Shown in pieces: positions 29,542-42,987 of a stretch of DNA of 64,000 nt. Position numbers and translations under genes: made by a program. The notes under the pieces are model-generated. The model was given only the letters and a program-made list of their open reading frames with translations. It was not told the DNA's origin and searched no databases. The stretch is taken from assembly GCA_025602905.1 (NCBI GenBank), contig JAHLKI010000002.1:1695704-1759703 (forward strand), read 5' to 3'. The stretch is from Phlyctochytrium arcticum. Taxonomy: Eukaryota > Chytridiomycota > Chytridiomycetes > Chytridiales > Chytridiaceae. Within the stretch, counting starts at the first letter, position 1, and each line of letters begins with the position of its first letter.

Positions 29542-32500
29542 ATGTCGAGAGAGAATTTACACATCAGGGCCAATGTCCCCCCCAGGCTTGTCTGCTTGGA
29601 CAAATGTTGGACACCGTCGTCGTCGGAAATGGACACGGGAGTCGCGCGACGTCGCTACACCGCCGTTGCTCACTTTGCCAGTCCCTCTCAGCAGCGTCAT
29701 AAAGCAAAGATTTCCTTGCCGTCGCCTGGCATGCTATGTTTCAAGTCGGTTCAAAGCAACGAAGGTGTCGACCAAGCAGACTCAAAGCTCACTAGATTTT
29801 CCCACGCATCCGGATTTGATGATCTGGACCGATCCCTCAATAACCACGAGGGTCGGAATGAAGGTGTGAAAAAGCATTCGGAGGGATTGAGTGATGACCT
29901 CCGCGAAGGGCCGCAGTCTTATAATGTCATGGTGGGCCGAATGGAGAAGAGATCATTCTCGGGACAGGAGCAATCTCACGTTCCCGAGTGGACCTTGCCC
30001 GAAGAGCAATTCAAAAACTTTCGCCGAGACTCGCTTAAATCAGGCGCGACTTTAACGGAGCCTCTGGATGACGACTCATTCACACATAAAGCACCGAGTG
30101 AAGGGCAAACCAACCAACCCCACGAAATTTTTGCTGAAATGGTTTCAAATGCTTCACAAAACCGCGCGAATCCGCTGATCAGGCGACGGCCATCTTTGAG
30201 AGGCGATACGGGCACATTGTCATCTCCATTTTCTTCTCCTGCCTCATCTGAAAGTGGTACGCCTGTGACTCCGCGGTCCAATCGAACTCGTGCCCAGCCC
30301 GCATCGCTATCTCCCTTCAATCCGATCCACTTTTCCAGCTCCAACTATACTACAAGTGATGGGTCCGAATCGGAAGGGGGTCGATCGACGGGAATGGACA
30401 CACCGCCGATAAGGCATACAGACGGTACACTGAGCAATGGGTTGGTCGATCTAGACGCATCCGCTGCCGTGATGGACGAAAAACTCGCAGAGTTTGACGT
30501 TTCGCGAGCTCTGGTGCAAGAACTGGTGCAAGCCAAGGAGCGAGCAGATACCGTAGTGAAATGGATCCTAGACATGTGGTACAAGTCGATGGAGGACGGT
30601 TCAGCTGGAAATACCAATGGATACAAGACGGGCGGCGGAAGCTACATACCTGAGAAACCTACCTATGCTTCCGGAAAAGAGCCACAGATTTCAGCAATGA
30701 TGCATAGCACGTTGCGAGTTCCAGGAATGACGTTTGAACAACTCTACAATGCAACAAAGAAGGCGGCAAGTCAGAAAGCGCCTGACAATCAACGTTCCCA
30801 CAGGTTTTTGACGCATTCCAGCAGCTGGCCGCCATCGGTTTTCGGTCAGTATCTAGAGAGTTCATTACAGACTTCCATGTAAATAATAGCGTCTAACTTG
30901 TTTATTACCAGCGCCCCAACACGACATGTTACTGTCGCGCGTTGAGGGCCTTGCTACCGAGATATTAGAAACGCCAGTCACCGCCATGATCCATACAAAT
31001 GCGGCGAGTAACATAATGCACATGTTGCAGGAATTGATCGAGGAACAGCGGAGAATGGTGGTTGCATATTCCGCAGTGGAAGATCTATTGGTCAGGCTGC
31101 AGTTTACATTTGCGCCGGTATCTCGCTTGGCAGAGTCGTTGGTGAGCTTTTAATTCATCTATGAGCACCCATATGGTGTTTGACTGTTTTTATCATTCAG
31201 AATCAATATGCGCGAATTCTGCGCACTGCCTCGGGGTTGGAAGGATTGGCCAAGACGCCCCCATTACCAGCTCGGAATTTGTCGAGACTATCCAGTGTTG
31301 CTAAGGGACATTTCCGGGACGGATCAAATCCTGAAGTTTCTAGTGAAATTATTGCAGCTGCTTCAGCTCTTGCCAATACCGTGAACCCGACACTTCACGA
31401 AAACACCGAGGACAATAGGTTTTCTTTTCCTGAACGGAGTGCAAATATTGAAATTCCTCGAGGCGGATCATGCGCCAAGGATGGCCCGTTGAGCCCCAGC
31501 GATGGAGCAGCTTCCTTTGATTTGCCGCACTTTCGGGTGCAAGGCCCCCAGAGTGACTCTATAGAGCTTCCTGCTACCCCAAACAGATCAGCGAGCTTTC
31601 ATCTTGAAAGCAGGATATTTGAGACGGAGCGCCCACCATTAAAGCATGCTCTTAGCGCCAACGAACTACGAGAGGAGCAAAAATCGACTTTGGTCCGAAT
31701 GGTGCGGAATAAAGATACGTCCACGAATGCCATTTCTGACATTGGACGGGATAAGTCGGACAAGCAAATTAAGCGGGTATGTCATGAATAGCACTGTGAC
31801 ATTCTTCCTCTTGACTGAGCGTTTGTGTGTTACCCTAGAAACCTGTCATTACATTTTTAAAGTCCATCAAGCAAGCGTTCACCAACTCAGGATCAATATC
31901 GGCGCCTCAAAGCCCCAATGAATCCTCATCTAGACGATCCGCGACACCCACCACACCATTGTCTGCATGGTCCCGCGCACAAGGGGCCGTGTTCAGCGCT
32001 ACATCTACCACAACCGGAGGCTCAAATTCGTCTCTCGAGCTGACAAAAAATCACTCGACTGATACTCTGCCTGAGGCATCCCGGTCTTTGGAAGAGCCGG
32101 TCAAAATCAAAGAACACGTGAAAGCAAATACTGAGGAGCGTGCCAAAGAGCGTGCCGGATCTACCCCCCCAAGCACTTCGGCGCAGTCACGTCCGGCTGG
32201 TAAAGATATGTCACTGCTATGCCGACTGTGTGAGGAACAAGTCCCTGCGCGTACGATCGAGGATCACTCAAAAGTTTGCGCCATCCAGCAAGAATTCCAT
32301 TTGAAAAGCTGGAACTGCGATATTAAGCTGCGGAAGTACGCAGCGATATTGGAAGCCAAGAAGGAGCTTTTGCATGTGGAGGTACATAATACTTTGTATT
32401 GCAGGATGCGTATCTTTCTAACAAGTCCTCACGGTATTTAGGACTTTGATGATTGGACAGACTGGCAGCGCCTTCGTAAAGTGTGCGAATCGGTCGAACA

Positions 32501-35445
32501 TAAAGCCCTCAAGTAAGATAAACCTAATCTGGTATACTGCGCAGCATGAAGTTTAAAGTCCCTTCCGGCTAGAGTTGCTGCGGTTACAGAATATGGCGGC
32601 AAGAAGTCAACAGCAAAGGTGGAAAAATGCATTACGCGTCTGAAAAGATATTTGGAGCTCGAAGCCAAGTATACGGATGTTGACGGTGTTTTCCATGTCA
32701 TGAAGAATGTTTTAGACGTGGTATGTTTTTTTGAGACGCTTGACGATGGGTATGATGTTGAAGCGGCTAGAATAGACACAAGAGAAAGCGTGTGCACTGC
32801 GCGTATGCCTGGATCGGCTTCGTAGCGTCAACATTGAAAAATCACCCGTCAGCGCCACGTTGGAACGTGGTATATCAACCATATCGATCATCAGCGATGG
32901 GGGATCTTTGGTCCCACCAGCAACGGATACCAGACGACGCAGCCCGTCGTCCACGCTCAAACGAAGCCTGAGCAATGATAGCCATGTGAGCGCCGGTAGT
33001 ACTGTTCAGTCGGCTGGTAAGGCACAACACATGCTGGGATTTGAGCACGGATGATTAAAATGAAAGCGCAGAGATCGACCGTACCAGCCAAAATTCTGCT
33101 GGAGGTGGAAGGAAATTCATGTCCATCTTTAGTGCACTCTTAAGTCGGGGGAAAGATACTCGACGCGGGTCAGGCGTACAGCTTGGAGCAGAACCACAGG
33201 TACTTCCAATCAGGTTTGCTCATTCGAAAACAGAAGATTGAATCATAGTTGAAGGAGCGGCGGCACAAGATCCCATCCATTCGAGACTTTGAGATCATGA
33301 AGCCAATCAGCCGCGGTGCATTCGGGTACGTTCCCTCCCCCCAATAACTCAAACCAATACATTACAACTCATCACTATCATAGGAAAGTGTACCTGGCGC
33401 GCAAACGCACAACACAAGATTTGTACGCCATCAAAATCCTCAAGAAGCAAGACATGATTAAAAAGAACATGGTTTCCCATGTCCTGGCCGAACGAAACGT
33501 GCTCGCTCTTTCCAATAACCCCTTTGTGGTCAAGCTCTATTACGCATTCCAGAGTCGCGAGTATCTCTACCTGGTCATGGAATATCTTATCGGAGGTACT
33601 GGTGCAAGAATGGCCCCTGTACTCAATTTGCCTGACACATGCCTCTAGGGGATTTGAGCTCACTACTTGCAATGTTTGGGACGTTTGGAGAATCAATGTC
33701 TCGGATGTATGCCGCGGAAGTTGTGTTGGCCCTCGCCTACCTTCATGCCAACGGAATCAGGCATCGGTACGTTTGCATACGACCAATTCTTTCATTCTCA
33801 TTCATTTACTAACCTGAAAACATAGGGACCTTAAACCAGATAGTAAATCACTGTCTTTCCGGTCTTGAGGTGGCAATGACTGACTTGGGAATTCTTGTTC
33901 AGATATATTGATCAATGAACAAGGACACATCAAGTTAACGGTGAGAATTTCCCAGGGCATGCCGATGTTCGTGTCTGGAGCTGATAATGTTGTTAGGATT
34001 TTGGCCTTTCACGAATTACTCTTCCTGAACAAGATTTGACTACGAGTAGCCCAGAGCAGATCCTAGGGGTAAAAAAAAATAGTACTTTGAAATGTTGTAG
34101 GGTGAAACTAAAGCCGGTTACTACGACTTAGAATCTCAAAGCAGTAGCAGCTCGGCGATCCCGCGTGATGCCCGCTTCCTCAAACAGTCGCAGATCAATG
34201 GAGCTCGGTACAGGCGGCAGCTCAACCTCCAGCTCACTCGCCCTGGTCTCCCCAGGTGCGGAAAAACGAAAGAAGACGCGGAAGGAGCGACCACAAAATT
34301 CCAGCAAGACACTGCTGGGCACACCCGACTACCTTGCCCCCGAGCTGCTTCTGGGACTGGGTCATGGCCCCGAAGTGGATTGGTGGGCATTGGGTATATG
34401 TCTATATGAGTGGATGGTTGGGTTTCCACCTTTTACAGATGAACATCCTGAGGCCATTTTTCGAAATATTCTGGATGGAGGTAAACGCCGTCTCCCACCC
34501 AACGGCTTCCCCCATCTGTAACTAATCTTGCTATTGAAGTGATTGATTGGCCCGATGATGAGGAAATTTCCTCAGAGGCGCGAGACCTCATTCAACGACT
34601 TCTGAACCCTGATCCCAAACACCGTCTGCAGGCAGACAGTGTTAAGACGCATCCTTTCTTCAGCGAGGTGGACTGGAGTAAAGTCAGGGAACAACCAGCT
34701 CCCTTTATTCCTAATCCACAGGGCACGACGGATACAAGTTATTTCGATGGTAGGTCTAAACTCGGAATGGAATGAAACTGTTGCTCAAGTCTCATTTTGC
34801 AATCCGGTAGTTCGAAACGAGCGGCACGACATCAAACGACTTTCGCAACACAGTTTGCACAACGCTGTAAATCCCGAAGCGCGCCCACATGAAACAGTCC
34901 GACCAAGAACTGAGCAACGTACACCCGGCATCGCGCAGGGTCATAGTTCCGAGGAGATCGATCAGCACCAAGAGCTTGCAAGCTTGAATTCCAAAATCAG
35001 TGGGGGTGATCACCTATCCCGGAACGATTCTACCCTATCCTACTACCGTGATGTGAGCGAGGCGGACATCCTCCAACAACATAAATCACGGATCGTTCCC
35101 AAAACCCGACGTTCCAACAAGTATACCACCAGTGACTTTCCCCGAGATATGAGTACCGTATCGCTCGACATTCAATTTCAAGAGTTCACATTCAAAAATG
35201 TGGTGGGGTTGGGAGAACATAATCGGGATCAGAAGGCCAAACAGCAAAAAGCCGAAGAAGGGGATGATATTATATGTGAAGATCATCCGACGATAGGGCG
35301 GAGTGCACTCAGTAGTGGGCGAAATAGTCTGATAGATCGTCTTGTTGCTGGATATCGACCCAGTCTGGATGCGGCTGGGACAGACGCCATCATTTCAGGG
35401 CCGGCTGCGCAGCTTGGACCTAGCACTGATTCATTGGACGAGTAA
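29542..35445 (+). CDS. RIM15: RIM15/Cek1-type Ser/Thr kinase (Greatwall/MAST family)
   Basis: Seventeen exons: 29542-30844, 30912-31141, 31201-31776, 31839-32381, 32442-32512, 32552-32720, 32776-33016, 33072-33199, 33249-33325, 33384-33595, 33649-33766, 33826-33842, 33903-33940, 33997-34068, 34132-34480, 34540-34749, 34811-35445; 1662 residues, all phases consistent. Disordered N-terminus, helical segment ([13 protein letters not shown]), then the RIM15-type zinc finger [20 protein letters not shown]. The kinase begins [16 protein letters not shown], with [18 protein letters not shown] and [13 protein letters not shown] long insert sits before [11 protein letters not shown], the Greatwall/MAST hallmark. 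C-terminal extension [10 protein letters not shown]. Rim15 acts downstream of TOR and PKA to trigger quiescence through endosulfine phosphorylation. No receiver domain is seen. The start codon is the first ATG of the open frame; further upstream sequence is not tested. Confidence 0.92.
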
Positions 35446-35554
35446 CCTGTCACACCAGACCTTTGTTTTGCGCAAGATATTTGCAGCGCACTATATACCA
35501 TATATTTGTTTTGGAGAGTAAACCAATGTACATAAAACTACACATATATCACCT

Positions 35555-36357
35555 TTATAAAGAGTACTTTGATACAGGAATGGTCAAGTCCTTTGCCGCC
35601 TTGTTGTCCAGGAACCACATCACCTTGCCCTTGGCACGAACTAGAGACCCCACGTCATTAAAAGACAGGTATTTCGATAAAAGTGTGAATAAAGCACAAT
35701 ACCTTTTGCCGCAGGAAGGTCTTCATTATGTTCCACGATTTTCTTGATCATGGAGGCCTTTCCCTCGCCAGTTACCACAAACAGATTGACGTCGGCGTTG
35801 GCCAATAGGGGGAGTGTGAATGTGATGCGTTTTGGGGGTGGTTTCGGACTATCGTCCAAAGAGTCAATCCACTTGTCCTCAACTTTGAGAAGTGCGTGGC
35901 CCGGGAACATTGAGCATGTGTGCCCATCCGGACCAATCCCGAGCAAATTGAGGTCCAATGATGGGGTACCCTCATTCCCGAACACATGCTTGAGATGTTC
36001 AGTGTATCGCTTGGCAGCCTCAGGGCCGTCCACTGATGAATCCGCCGTGTAGATCTGATTGCGAGGAATAGGGACATGGTCAAACAGCTCAGTCTTGCAC
36101 AGCAAGTAGTTACTGTCTTCATGATCCAAAGGGACAAGTCGTTCATCGGCCAAAAAGACGTGCCATTTAGAAAAGTCAACCGATTTGTTGCCCTTGAGTT
36201 CTTTTGCCAGCGTTTTGGGCAATGATCCGCCACTTAGGGAGATGGTGAAGCGTCCGTTCTTTTGTATGGCCTCGGCGGATTTCTTGGCCACAAACGCATT
36301 CAAGGCGTGCGACACATCTTCGGGCGTCGGAAAAGAGTAGATCTCGGGCTTTGACAT
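35555..36357 (-). CDS. 6-phosphogluconolactonase
   Basis: Second step of the oxidative pentose-phosphate pathway (SOL3/PGLS). Exons 36357-35703 and 35640-35555 (62-nt intron) encode 246 residues. Motifs: FTISLSGGSLPKTLAKEL, WHVFLADERLVPLDHEDSN, LDLNLLGIGPDGHTCSMFPG, ITFTLPLLANADVNLFVVTG and KGKVMWFLDNKAA. A cytosolic enzyme; no targeting signal before MSKPEIY. Divergent from bL21m. Confidence 0.95.
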
Positions 36358-36629
36358 GATGTGAGTAATGGAAGCAGTAGTTGAGTGACAGAGGATTCCC
36401 GTGAAGATAAAAGCAGCAAGATTGATGTAAATTGTGAGCGATGAGAACTGATCTTGGCAGCCCAATTGCGATGACATTCCAAATCCTGGCACTGTTTGAC
36501 TGTATGACTGTGCCGCTGCTTGACGGTTGCATGACTGTGGCCGATTTCGTTTGGCAACGGAATTTGCTCCAACGACATTTTTGCAAGTAAATCGACCACA
36601 GAAATAAACCACCACTAATACACGACAAT

Positions 36630-37438
36630 ATGTCTGCGTGTATACGACAGCGGGCGCCTGTTCTCGGTCTTGGACGGAGTCTATCCTCCCGAACTTTTGG
36701 TGTGAAAGGTAAGCCATAGTGAAAGTTGCGGGGATATACCAAAACTCAAACCCAATATGATAGGCCAACAGATCACCAGAGGCATTTCGACACAGAGTCC
36801 ATGTCTGCAAGGTAAGACCTCTATCATGGAGTGGTGTACGACTCTCTAATGATTGGAACCGAATAGCCGCTGCTCTGTCATTAGCGGAAGATGATGGTTT
36901 GGTATCGTATACCACATCACGCTCAACCAGCAAATTCCCATCACCATCCCCTCTGTCCAAAATCCCTTCTTCCTCCTTCTCGACTACCCGATCCACACCC
37001 CAACAAACAACATCACTCCCTGTAGCGAAAAGCTCCTCTGGGGGCCCAAAGTCTGGACTGATCGACCCAGCCGAAGGCCTGGACCTCTTTCGTAAGGAGA
37101 GCAAGTACTACGCGATTGTGGAAATCAAAAACCGGCCATACTTTGTCAACAGCCATGACATTATAATAACCATGCGAATGAACGAGCTCCAATTGGGCGA
37201 CGTCATTTCGTTGGATCGCGTGCGGGAGATTGGCAGTGCGGATTATACTCTGGAAGGCAACCCTTATATCGACCCCAAATACTTTTCGATCAACGCTGTT
37301 GTGATTGAGCATCCCGTCAACAAGGAAACGGTTGCTATTCACCGAAAGCGACGTAACCGCAACAAGGTTGTTTTCAATCATTCCCATCACACCGCCTTGC
37401 GAATCTCGAGCATTGAAATCAACAAACATGCTGCTTGA
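36630..37438 (+). CDS. Mitochondrial ribosomal protein bL21m
   Basis: Exons 36630-36708, 36764-36811, 36867-37438 encode 232 residues. The N-terminal presequence is rich in Arg/Ser (CIRQRAPVLGLGRSLSSRTF). A Ser/Thr/Pro linker is followed by the L21 domain: YYAIVEIKNRPYFVNSHD, LGDVISLDRVREIGS, and VVIEHPVNKETVAIHRKRRN with a final HTALRISSIEI. Equivalent of yeast MRPL49. The 3' end converges on the DysF gene with 47 bp between stop codons. Confidence 0.92.
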
Positions 37439-37485
37439 ACGCAGGAATGCCCCATTCACCAAAAGCGAGAGTTTGTTCATTTGTT

Positions 37486-38614
37486 TTATTTAACTTTAAT
37501 CATACCAACTGGATCTACACCTAAACATTTGAGTGCACCGACCCAATCCGAATAGAAGATAAATAGTGGCCTGCATTTCTCCGCAACAGCTTGTTTTTCT
37601 TGTATGAGCGGTGCAAGGATTTTGAGGGCCCGCACACAACTGTCTTGAAAGTCAAAACCGGACAATATTTCGGGTACAACTGCATCAACCTAGGGGTGTC
37701 CTCGTTATCAGCCTGTATACGTTTCTTGAGTCAACGTTATAGACGGTATTTTACCTCTTTCGAAGATATAGGGGTCATTTGTAGCAGCTGGCTGACTGTT
37801 TCTTCGAGAGAGCGGAGCTTCTCACTGTCCAGTCTATAGCGGGACAACTGGGATACCAGCTTGGTACTAGATGTTGGGCCCAGTTCACCTCCAGCAGGTA
37901 TGGCATTCGTTGATGACGGGGATATCAATCTGCGCGTTCTTATCCATCGGCGACGGCGTACATAGAGCCCAAGTGTGCATGAGCCTTGCCACTTGTCTGC
38001 GCTAAACTGGGATCCATAGCTCCATCCTTAATGCAAATGCCAGATGAATCTTCTGAGAACGGCTCGTATCACTTCCAAGATCAAATACCATCTAGAAGGC
38101 AAATGAGTCAGTGAGTTACTGGAACGTCTTGCCGTTGACAAAAGAAAGTACCAGAGTCTAAATCGCCATTCATGTCCACGATCCAGTTTGATGCCCACTG
38201 GGGAAATGCCATACATGAGTACTAGGCACTCATATGTTCTCTAAACATTAAAGACGAACGAACCTCCCACCCTTTTGGACAGGTCGTTTGACGGATGTCA
38301 TCCTTTAGCGCGCCGGATTCACTCGACCATGGCGGCGAGTCTGTCGGTAGAAGCGCCTTTTTGCTGAAATGCACCGACCAGTCTACGGACGATCTAACTT
38401 CCATGTCAGCCTTTTCGTCTCAGTCTAGTAGTGTCGAGACCCATACCCTCGCTCGTTCTCGTAAGTGACATCGGACGCGACATCCGTCGGTCTCGACAAA
38501 ATCCGAGCCTTTTGACATACATAGTAAGAACACGGAATTGAGAATAGTTGGATATCGAACGCTTACCTTGTTGACAACTCTTGCAGTCCCAGACAGGGCT
38601 TGTACTGGTTTCGG
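37486..38614 (-). CDS. DysF (peroxin/dysferlin-type) domain protein, 5' end unresolved
   Basis: Recognised exons on the minus strand: 38614-38567, 38508-38447, 38393-38264, 38197-38152, 38026-37755, 37689-37486 (254 codons incl. stop, phases consistent). DysF-N half: VTYENERG, KKALLPTDSPPWSSESG. DysF-C half: WASNWIVDMNGDLDSGWSYG, then QFSADKW and LYVRRRRWIRTRR. This pair is the signature of Pex23/Pex30-type peroxins, Spo73 and TECPR1. No upstream membrane segment was found, so a soluble Spo73-like protein is possible. The intron 38027-38151 (125 nt) skips an in-frame stop. The first exon(s) with the start codon lie right of 38614 and could not be placed; an ATG at 38654 is out of frame with the DysF reading. 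Confidence 0.7.
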
Positions 38615-38654
38615 CTATGGCCAAAGTCAATAGGGATAAATTACGAACTACCAT

Positions 38655-39231
38655 TGAATCTTGATGATTAACGTACTTTACTCATTTCACAAGGGTATCA
38701 TGAATATTCGCTCATTGCCGAGGATGATCCCAATATACAGTGGATGGCCCATCATGTGCCATTTAAGTCAACCTACTGTTAACCGTAAGTCTAACCGGAA
38801 TCAACATAACCTTACTGCTATAGTGTTGAGCCGCTCGTCCCCCGGGGGATCTGCTACATTCAATAATGAAATTCAAGATGTCGTTGGGCAAACTTTTTCA
38901 TTGATTGAACTAGGATTTTGAACCTATATGGCCTCGTCTTCCGTCCAACATTTCAAATAAGCCGTTTTTCGCCGGAAACTTGAAACTTCAAAAGAGCGGA
39001 CTCTGGCCTGACGTAATCAGGAAATTCATTCTGGAACTGATTTCTGCAAACCTTCCAGAAACTCCTGCGACGATGCATTATCCACAACTGCCAAAATCTA
39101 AACTACATTGAACTAATAGGTTCTGCCCACATAGCACCTAATAGCAAGCAACGCAACAGGCCGCAAGGAGCATCAGCGTCTCGAATTCTGGAGCTGCAAA
39201 GTCTTAATCCAAGTTTGCTTGACCAGCAGCA
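38655..39231. other. Divergent interval, may hold 5' exon(s) of the DysF gene
   Basis: About 580 bp before the CSC1-like start. Short open frames on both strands, none diagnostic. The missing start exon of the DysF gene probably lies in the left third. Confidence 0.4.
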
Positions 39232-42200
39232 ATGTCTTCACCTCTCCCTTCACCATCAGTTCCCTCGCCATCGCCATCGCCAGAGGAAACTTTACCTGTG
39301 ATCGGTATTCGCCCCATCTTCTATCTGCCAGATCCGTCAATAGGCGCTGCTTGGTTATGGTTTGGCGTGGCAGCTCTCGTCACAATTGTCTGTTTCACTC
39401 TCTATGAATTCATCCGGAAGCGACATAGTCTCCGCAGAGTCCTCTACACTCGGGTCGTCACTAATCGGTACTTGTTAACTACTTATATATCTTCAATAAG
39501 GATCTAATGCCCATATAGACGAGAATGCCCGCCAATCCCACAAAAGAGGTTTGGATGGCTGCAGCAGGTGTGGAGGACGCCGGAAACTTACTATCTTGAA
39601 AATGTTGGACTAGATGCCGTGATGTATGTGCTTGTGCGCAGGGCTGGTCCTTTTCTGTGATGGCCACTAATACTCAAATTTCGATAGGTTCCTGCGTTTT
39701 TTGAAAATGTCATTGACCATTGTGATCATCTTGATCTGCGTCGTCATACCTACTTTGATTCCCATCAATTACTATTCCAATCCGCAACAAGCAGACGGTA
39801 ATCGTAGTTTGGTCAATACGACGAATGGCGAGATCAAGTTTGGCAGCGAATCACTCGGAGACTACTCTTTCGCCAACGTCCCACATGGATCAAATTTTCT
39901 ATGGGCTCACTTGATCACCACGTACTTTGTATCCGGCATAGTGTACTACTTTCTGTTTACCTTCTATCGGGATTTCGTCCATCTCGCCTCGAGATATATC
40001 CATGAAAACGATGGTATCATGACAAAGCGGACCTCACAGTGGCGGAAAGGGGAGCTGGTGCAATTGCGGACGATCTTGGTACAGGATATACCAGAGTCGC
40101 TGCAACAGGATGACAAGCTGAAAGCTTGGTTTGAGAACCTGGATATTGGGGAGGTGGAGACAGCTTTGGTGGATCGTGATGCGGGGAATAGCGTCATGAA
40201 GCTTTCAAAACAACGGGAACGCGCCCTGAAAAAACTAGAGCGGGCGTACGTCAGATGGCTCGTCAATATCGATCGAGAAAGAAGGAAACAGGCCGGTGAA
40301 CGAGTCTGGTTCTACACGCCTGGTCGTCTCTTACGGTTGCACGCAGCAAACATTGATATTGCCGACTTGGGCTTGGACTTTCATACCCTCGAAAAACTAC
40401 GACCTTTTAGGCGGAAAACGCGACGAGAAAAGAATTCTGGATACACCTATGATGAGATTGATCACTTCAACAAAAAGTTGACGGATCTCACGGTGCAATT
40501 GAAACATTTGCGAAGATGGGGACGGGGGCGACCCGAGATGCTGTATAACGACCCCAACATCATCTCTTCCACCGCCGCGGCGTTCGTCACTTTCAAGACT
40601 CAGCGGTCTGCCCAGTTGGCCGTGCAGCTTCTCCTAACCACGTCCGACAATTACTGGACCATGGGTGTCAAGCTCGCCCCAGCAGTTCAAGACGTGCTAT
40701 GGGAAAACATCTCATTACCAGCCTGGCGTCGTGAAACGCAAAAATGGGGCGTGACACTCATTTCGTTCGTTTTTACTTTCTTTTGGATCCTCCCAACATC
40801 ACTGATTGCCGCCCTAACGAGTTTGGAGTCTTTGGCAAAAGTCCCTGCGTTCAGTCAAGCCGTAGCTCGAATAGCCCAGTCAGAAAGGATCTACGTTCTA
40901 ATCACCGCTATTGGGCCACCATTGGTTGTCAACAGTTTCAACCTCATTGTTCCCTTTATTTTGGAATGTAAGTCCTTCAACCCCCTTTAACGCGGACCAG
41001 CAAGCAGGTCCTAATCAATTCATTAGGGCTCTCGTACCGTCAAGGCTGGGAATCAAATTCCCGGGTTGAACGCGCAACCATGTCAAAATACTTTTTCTTC
41101 CTCTTCTTCAACATATTCTTCGTCTTTACCCTCGCCCAAACCCTCTCCAAAGTCGTCGGCGAGTTTTTCCGCAACCCTATATCCATCGTCAACTTGGCCG
41201 TGCTTTACTTACCCGCAGGAGCATCGTTTTTCATTAATTATGTAAGTTTCATCGATTCGACTTGGTTTGATGGGTGACTGATTTTTGTGCCAAGATTATT
41301 CTTAATCTTATGACTTTTGCGGTCGAGCTCTTACGCCCCGGGATCATGATTGTTATTCTATTCGGGCGATGGCTAGTCAAAACCCCGCGCGATTTCCACA
41401 ATCTCAGCATCTTTTCCAGTTACATCAACTACGGAATGTTGTACCCAATGCACGTCCTTATTCTCATCATCGTCATTTGCTATTCTTCGATTGCTCCCTT
41501 CATTCTGTTGCCGGCTGCAGCATACTTTGCGCTGGCCTGGGTCGTCTACCGCAACCAGTTATTGTACGTCTACGTCAAAGAGTGGGAAAGTTTTGGACAG
41601 CATGGGGCTATGGCGTTCAAACGGTGCCTGACTGGACTGGGCGTCATGCAGGTGTTGATGACTGGACTACTTTTCGGAAGTGATGGTAATTATTTTACCG
41701 TACTGTTGGTGTTTGATGATTACTGACGGCTGAACTAGCGACTGTACCGGGCGCACTCTGTGTTCCGCTCATCATTCTTACGATTATTTTCCACTTTTAT
41801 TGTCGAAAAGTGTTTGACAAGGGGTCGTACCTCGTCCCACTTGATCGGTTGACGACAGCCAAGAAGTCTCAATCTCAATCTGGAGCAGACATCGCTAGTT
41901 CCGGGAATGTGGAGGAATCCCCTGCGTCGTCGGATCTTCAGGCGCCGCCGGAAAAAGGTTATAAAGGGATTCCAAAATCGGCTGTAGCTCCCTCTGTCCT
42001 AGCCGCCGCCGCAACCAACAAGTCACCATCCTCCCCGGAAGTTGATCCTAAACAGAGCTTAGACTCCAACATCGGCAGTCTCCCCGCCTCAGATATCGTC
42101 ACCTCCGCCGAAGAACAAGCCCTAGAACGGTACCCCACCAAATACGCCAACCCCCTCTTCTCCAAACCCCTTTCGAGGCCGTGGCTGCCTGTATCCATCG

Positions 42201-42871
42201 CTACATGGTGGAGCCAGTTACCACAGATGGCGACTGCGCGACGGTTTAATAAGACTCAGGCTGGGATGACACCTGTTATCGGGACTAGCAGTATTAATCC
42301 GTCACGGACCAGCGAATCTTCTGATGTGTCACAACTTAACCGGCAGGAATCACTTGCACCGCACTTGGTAGTCCGAATGGGCAAGAGCGGCTCAGCTCAA
42401 TCACGAAAACAATACATGAGTTTAGTCAAACCCGGCATTGATGCCGTAGCGACCGCCGGAGCTGTCGGACTCGCCATTGGTGCGCCTCAGATCCGCGGTG
42501 GGGGAACAGAAGATAACCTCGTTGTGGAAGTTGACAGTCGGGGTATTGACCAGGACTCGGTTACTGTTCCCATCAAAGAGGAGGAGGAGGGGCAGGACAA
42601 GACTCTGGGGTGGGCCAATGCCCATTTACAAGCGGCCAGCGACGAAAACGGGGAAATTCTTCCCGAGTTACTTCCCATTTACAAACCTCCTGTATCTCCC
42701 ACCCGAGACGAGAGCGCCATGGACGGCGAAGAAGGGCTCGGGCAAGAATCGGAGGTTGAGCTGGAGATGGATGAGATTCGGGTCGGAGTTGATGATACGG
42801 ATGGCGATGAATGTATCGTGCCGTCAGCGTCTGAGAGCAGTATTGCCCGACTGGTTCAACAAAATAAATGA
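39232..42871 (+). CDS. CSC1/OSCA/TMEM63-type mechanosensitive cation channel
   Basis: Six exons: 39232-39467, 39519-39623, 39688-40967, 41027-41241, 41295-41685, 41739-42871; 1119 residues. First membrane helix AAWLWFGVAALVTIVCF, then PETYYLENVGLDAVMFLRF, typical of fungal CSC1. The cytosolic RNA-binding-like domain has RTILVQDIPESL and AAAFVTFKTQRSAQ. It is followed by a multi-helix DUF221 core (WGVTLISFVFTFFWILPTSL, PPLVVNSFNLIVPFILEWLS, FFRNPISIVNLAVLYLPAGA, PRDFHNLSIFSSYINYGMLY). The C-terminal 350 residues are acidic and disordered. Members gate on osmotic or mechanical stress at the plasma membrane; some fungal paralogues act at the vacuole or ER. Convergent with POP4. Confidence 0.93.
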
Positions 42872-42987
42872 TTGGGATCACTCTATGGATTAATTCTATT
42901 TGTACAAATTTACATATATATATACCTTTGCTGCTATTTACATCCAAACTATATAGTGTTTGTTTTGTGGTGGGGGTATCGGGTTCA

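Noticed and set aside
29542..35445. Separate genes for the zinc-finger part and the kinase part of the RIM15-like locus
   Set aside because: Seventeen exons join with matching phase, and the zinc finger followed by a split Greatwall-type kinase is the known RIM15/Cek1 order.
38406..38654. Minus ORF starting MVVRNLSLLT as the first DysF exon
   Set aside because: Its donor at 38566 leaves one base, which puts the following DysF-N exon out of frame; the DysF reading needs phase 0 there.
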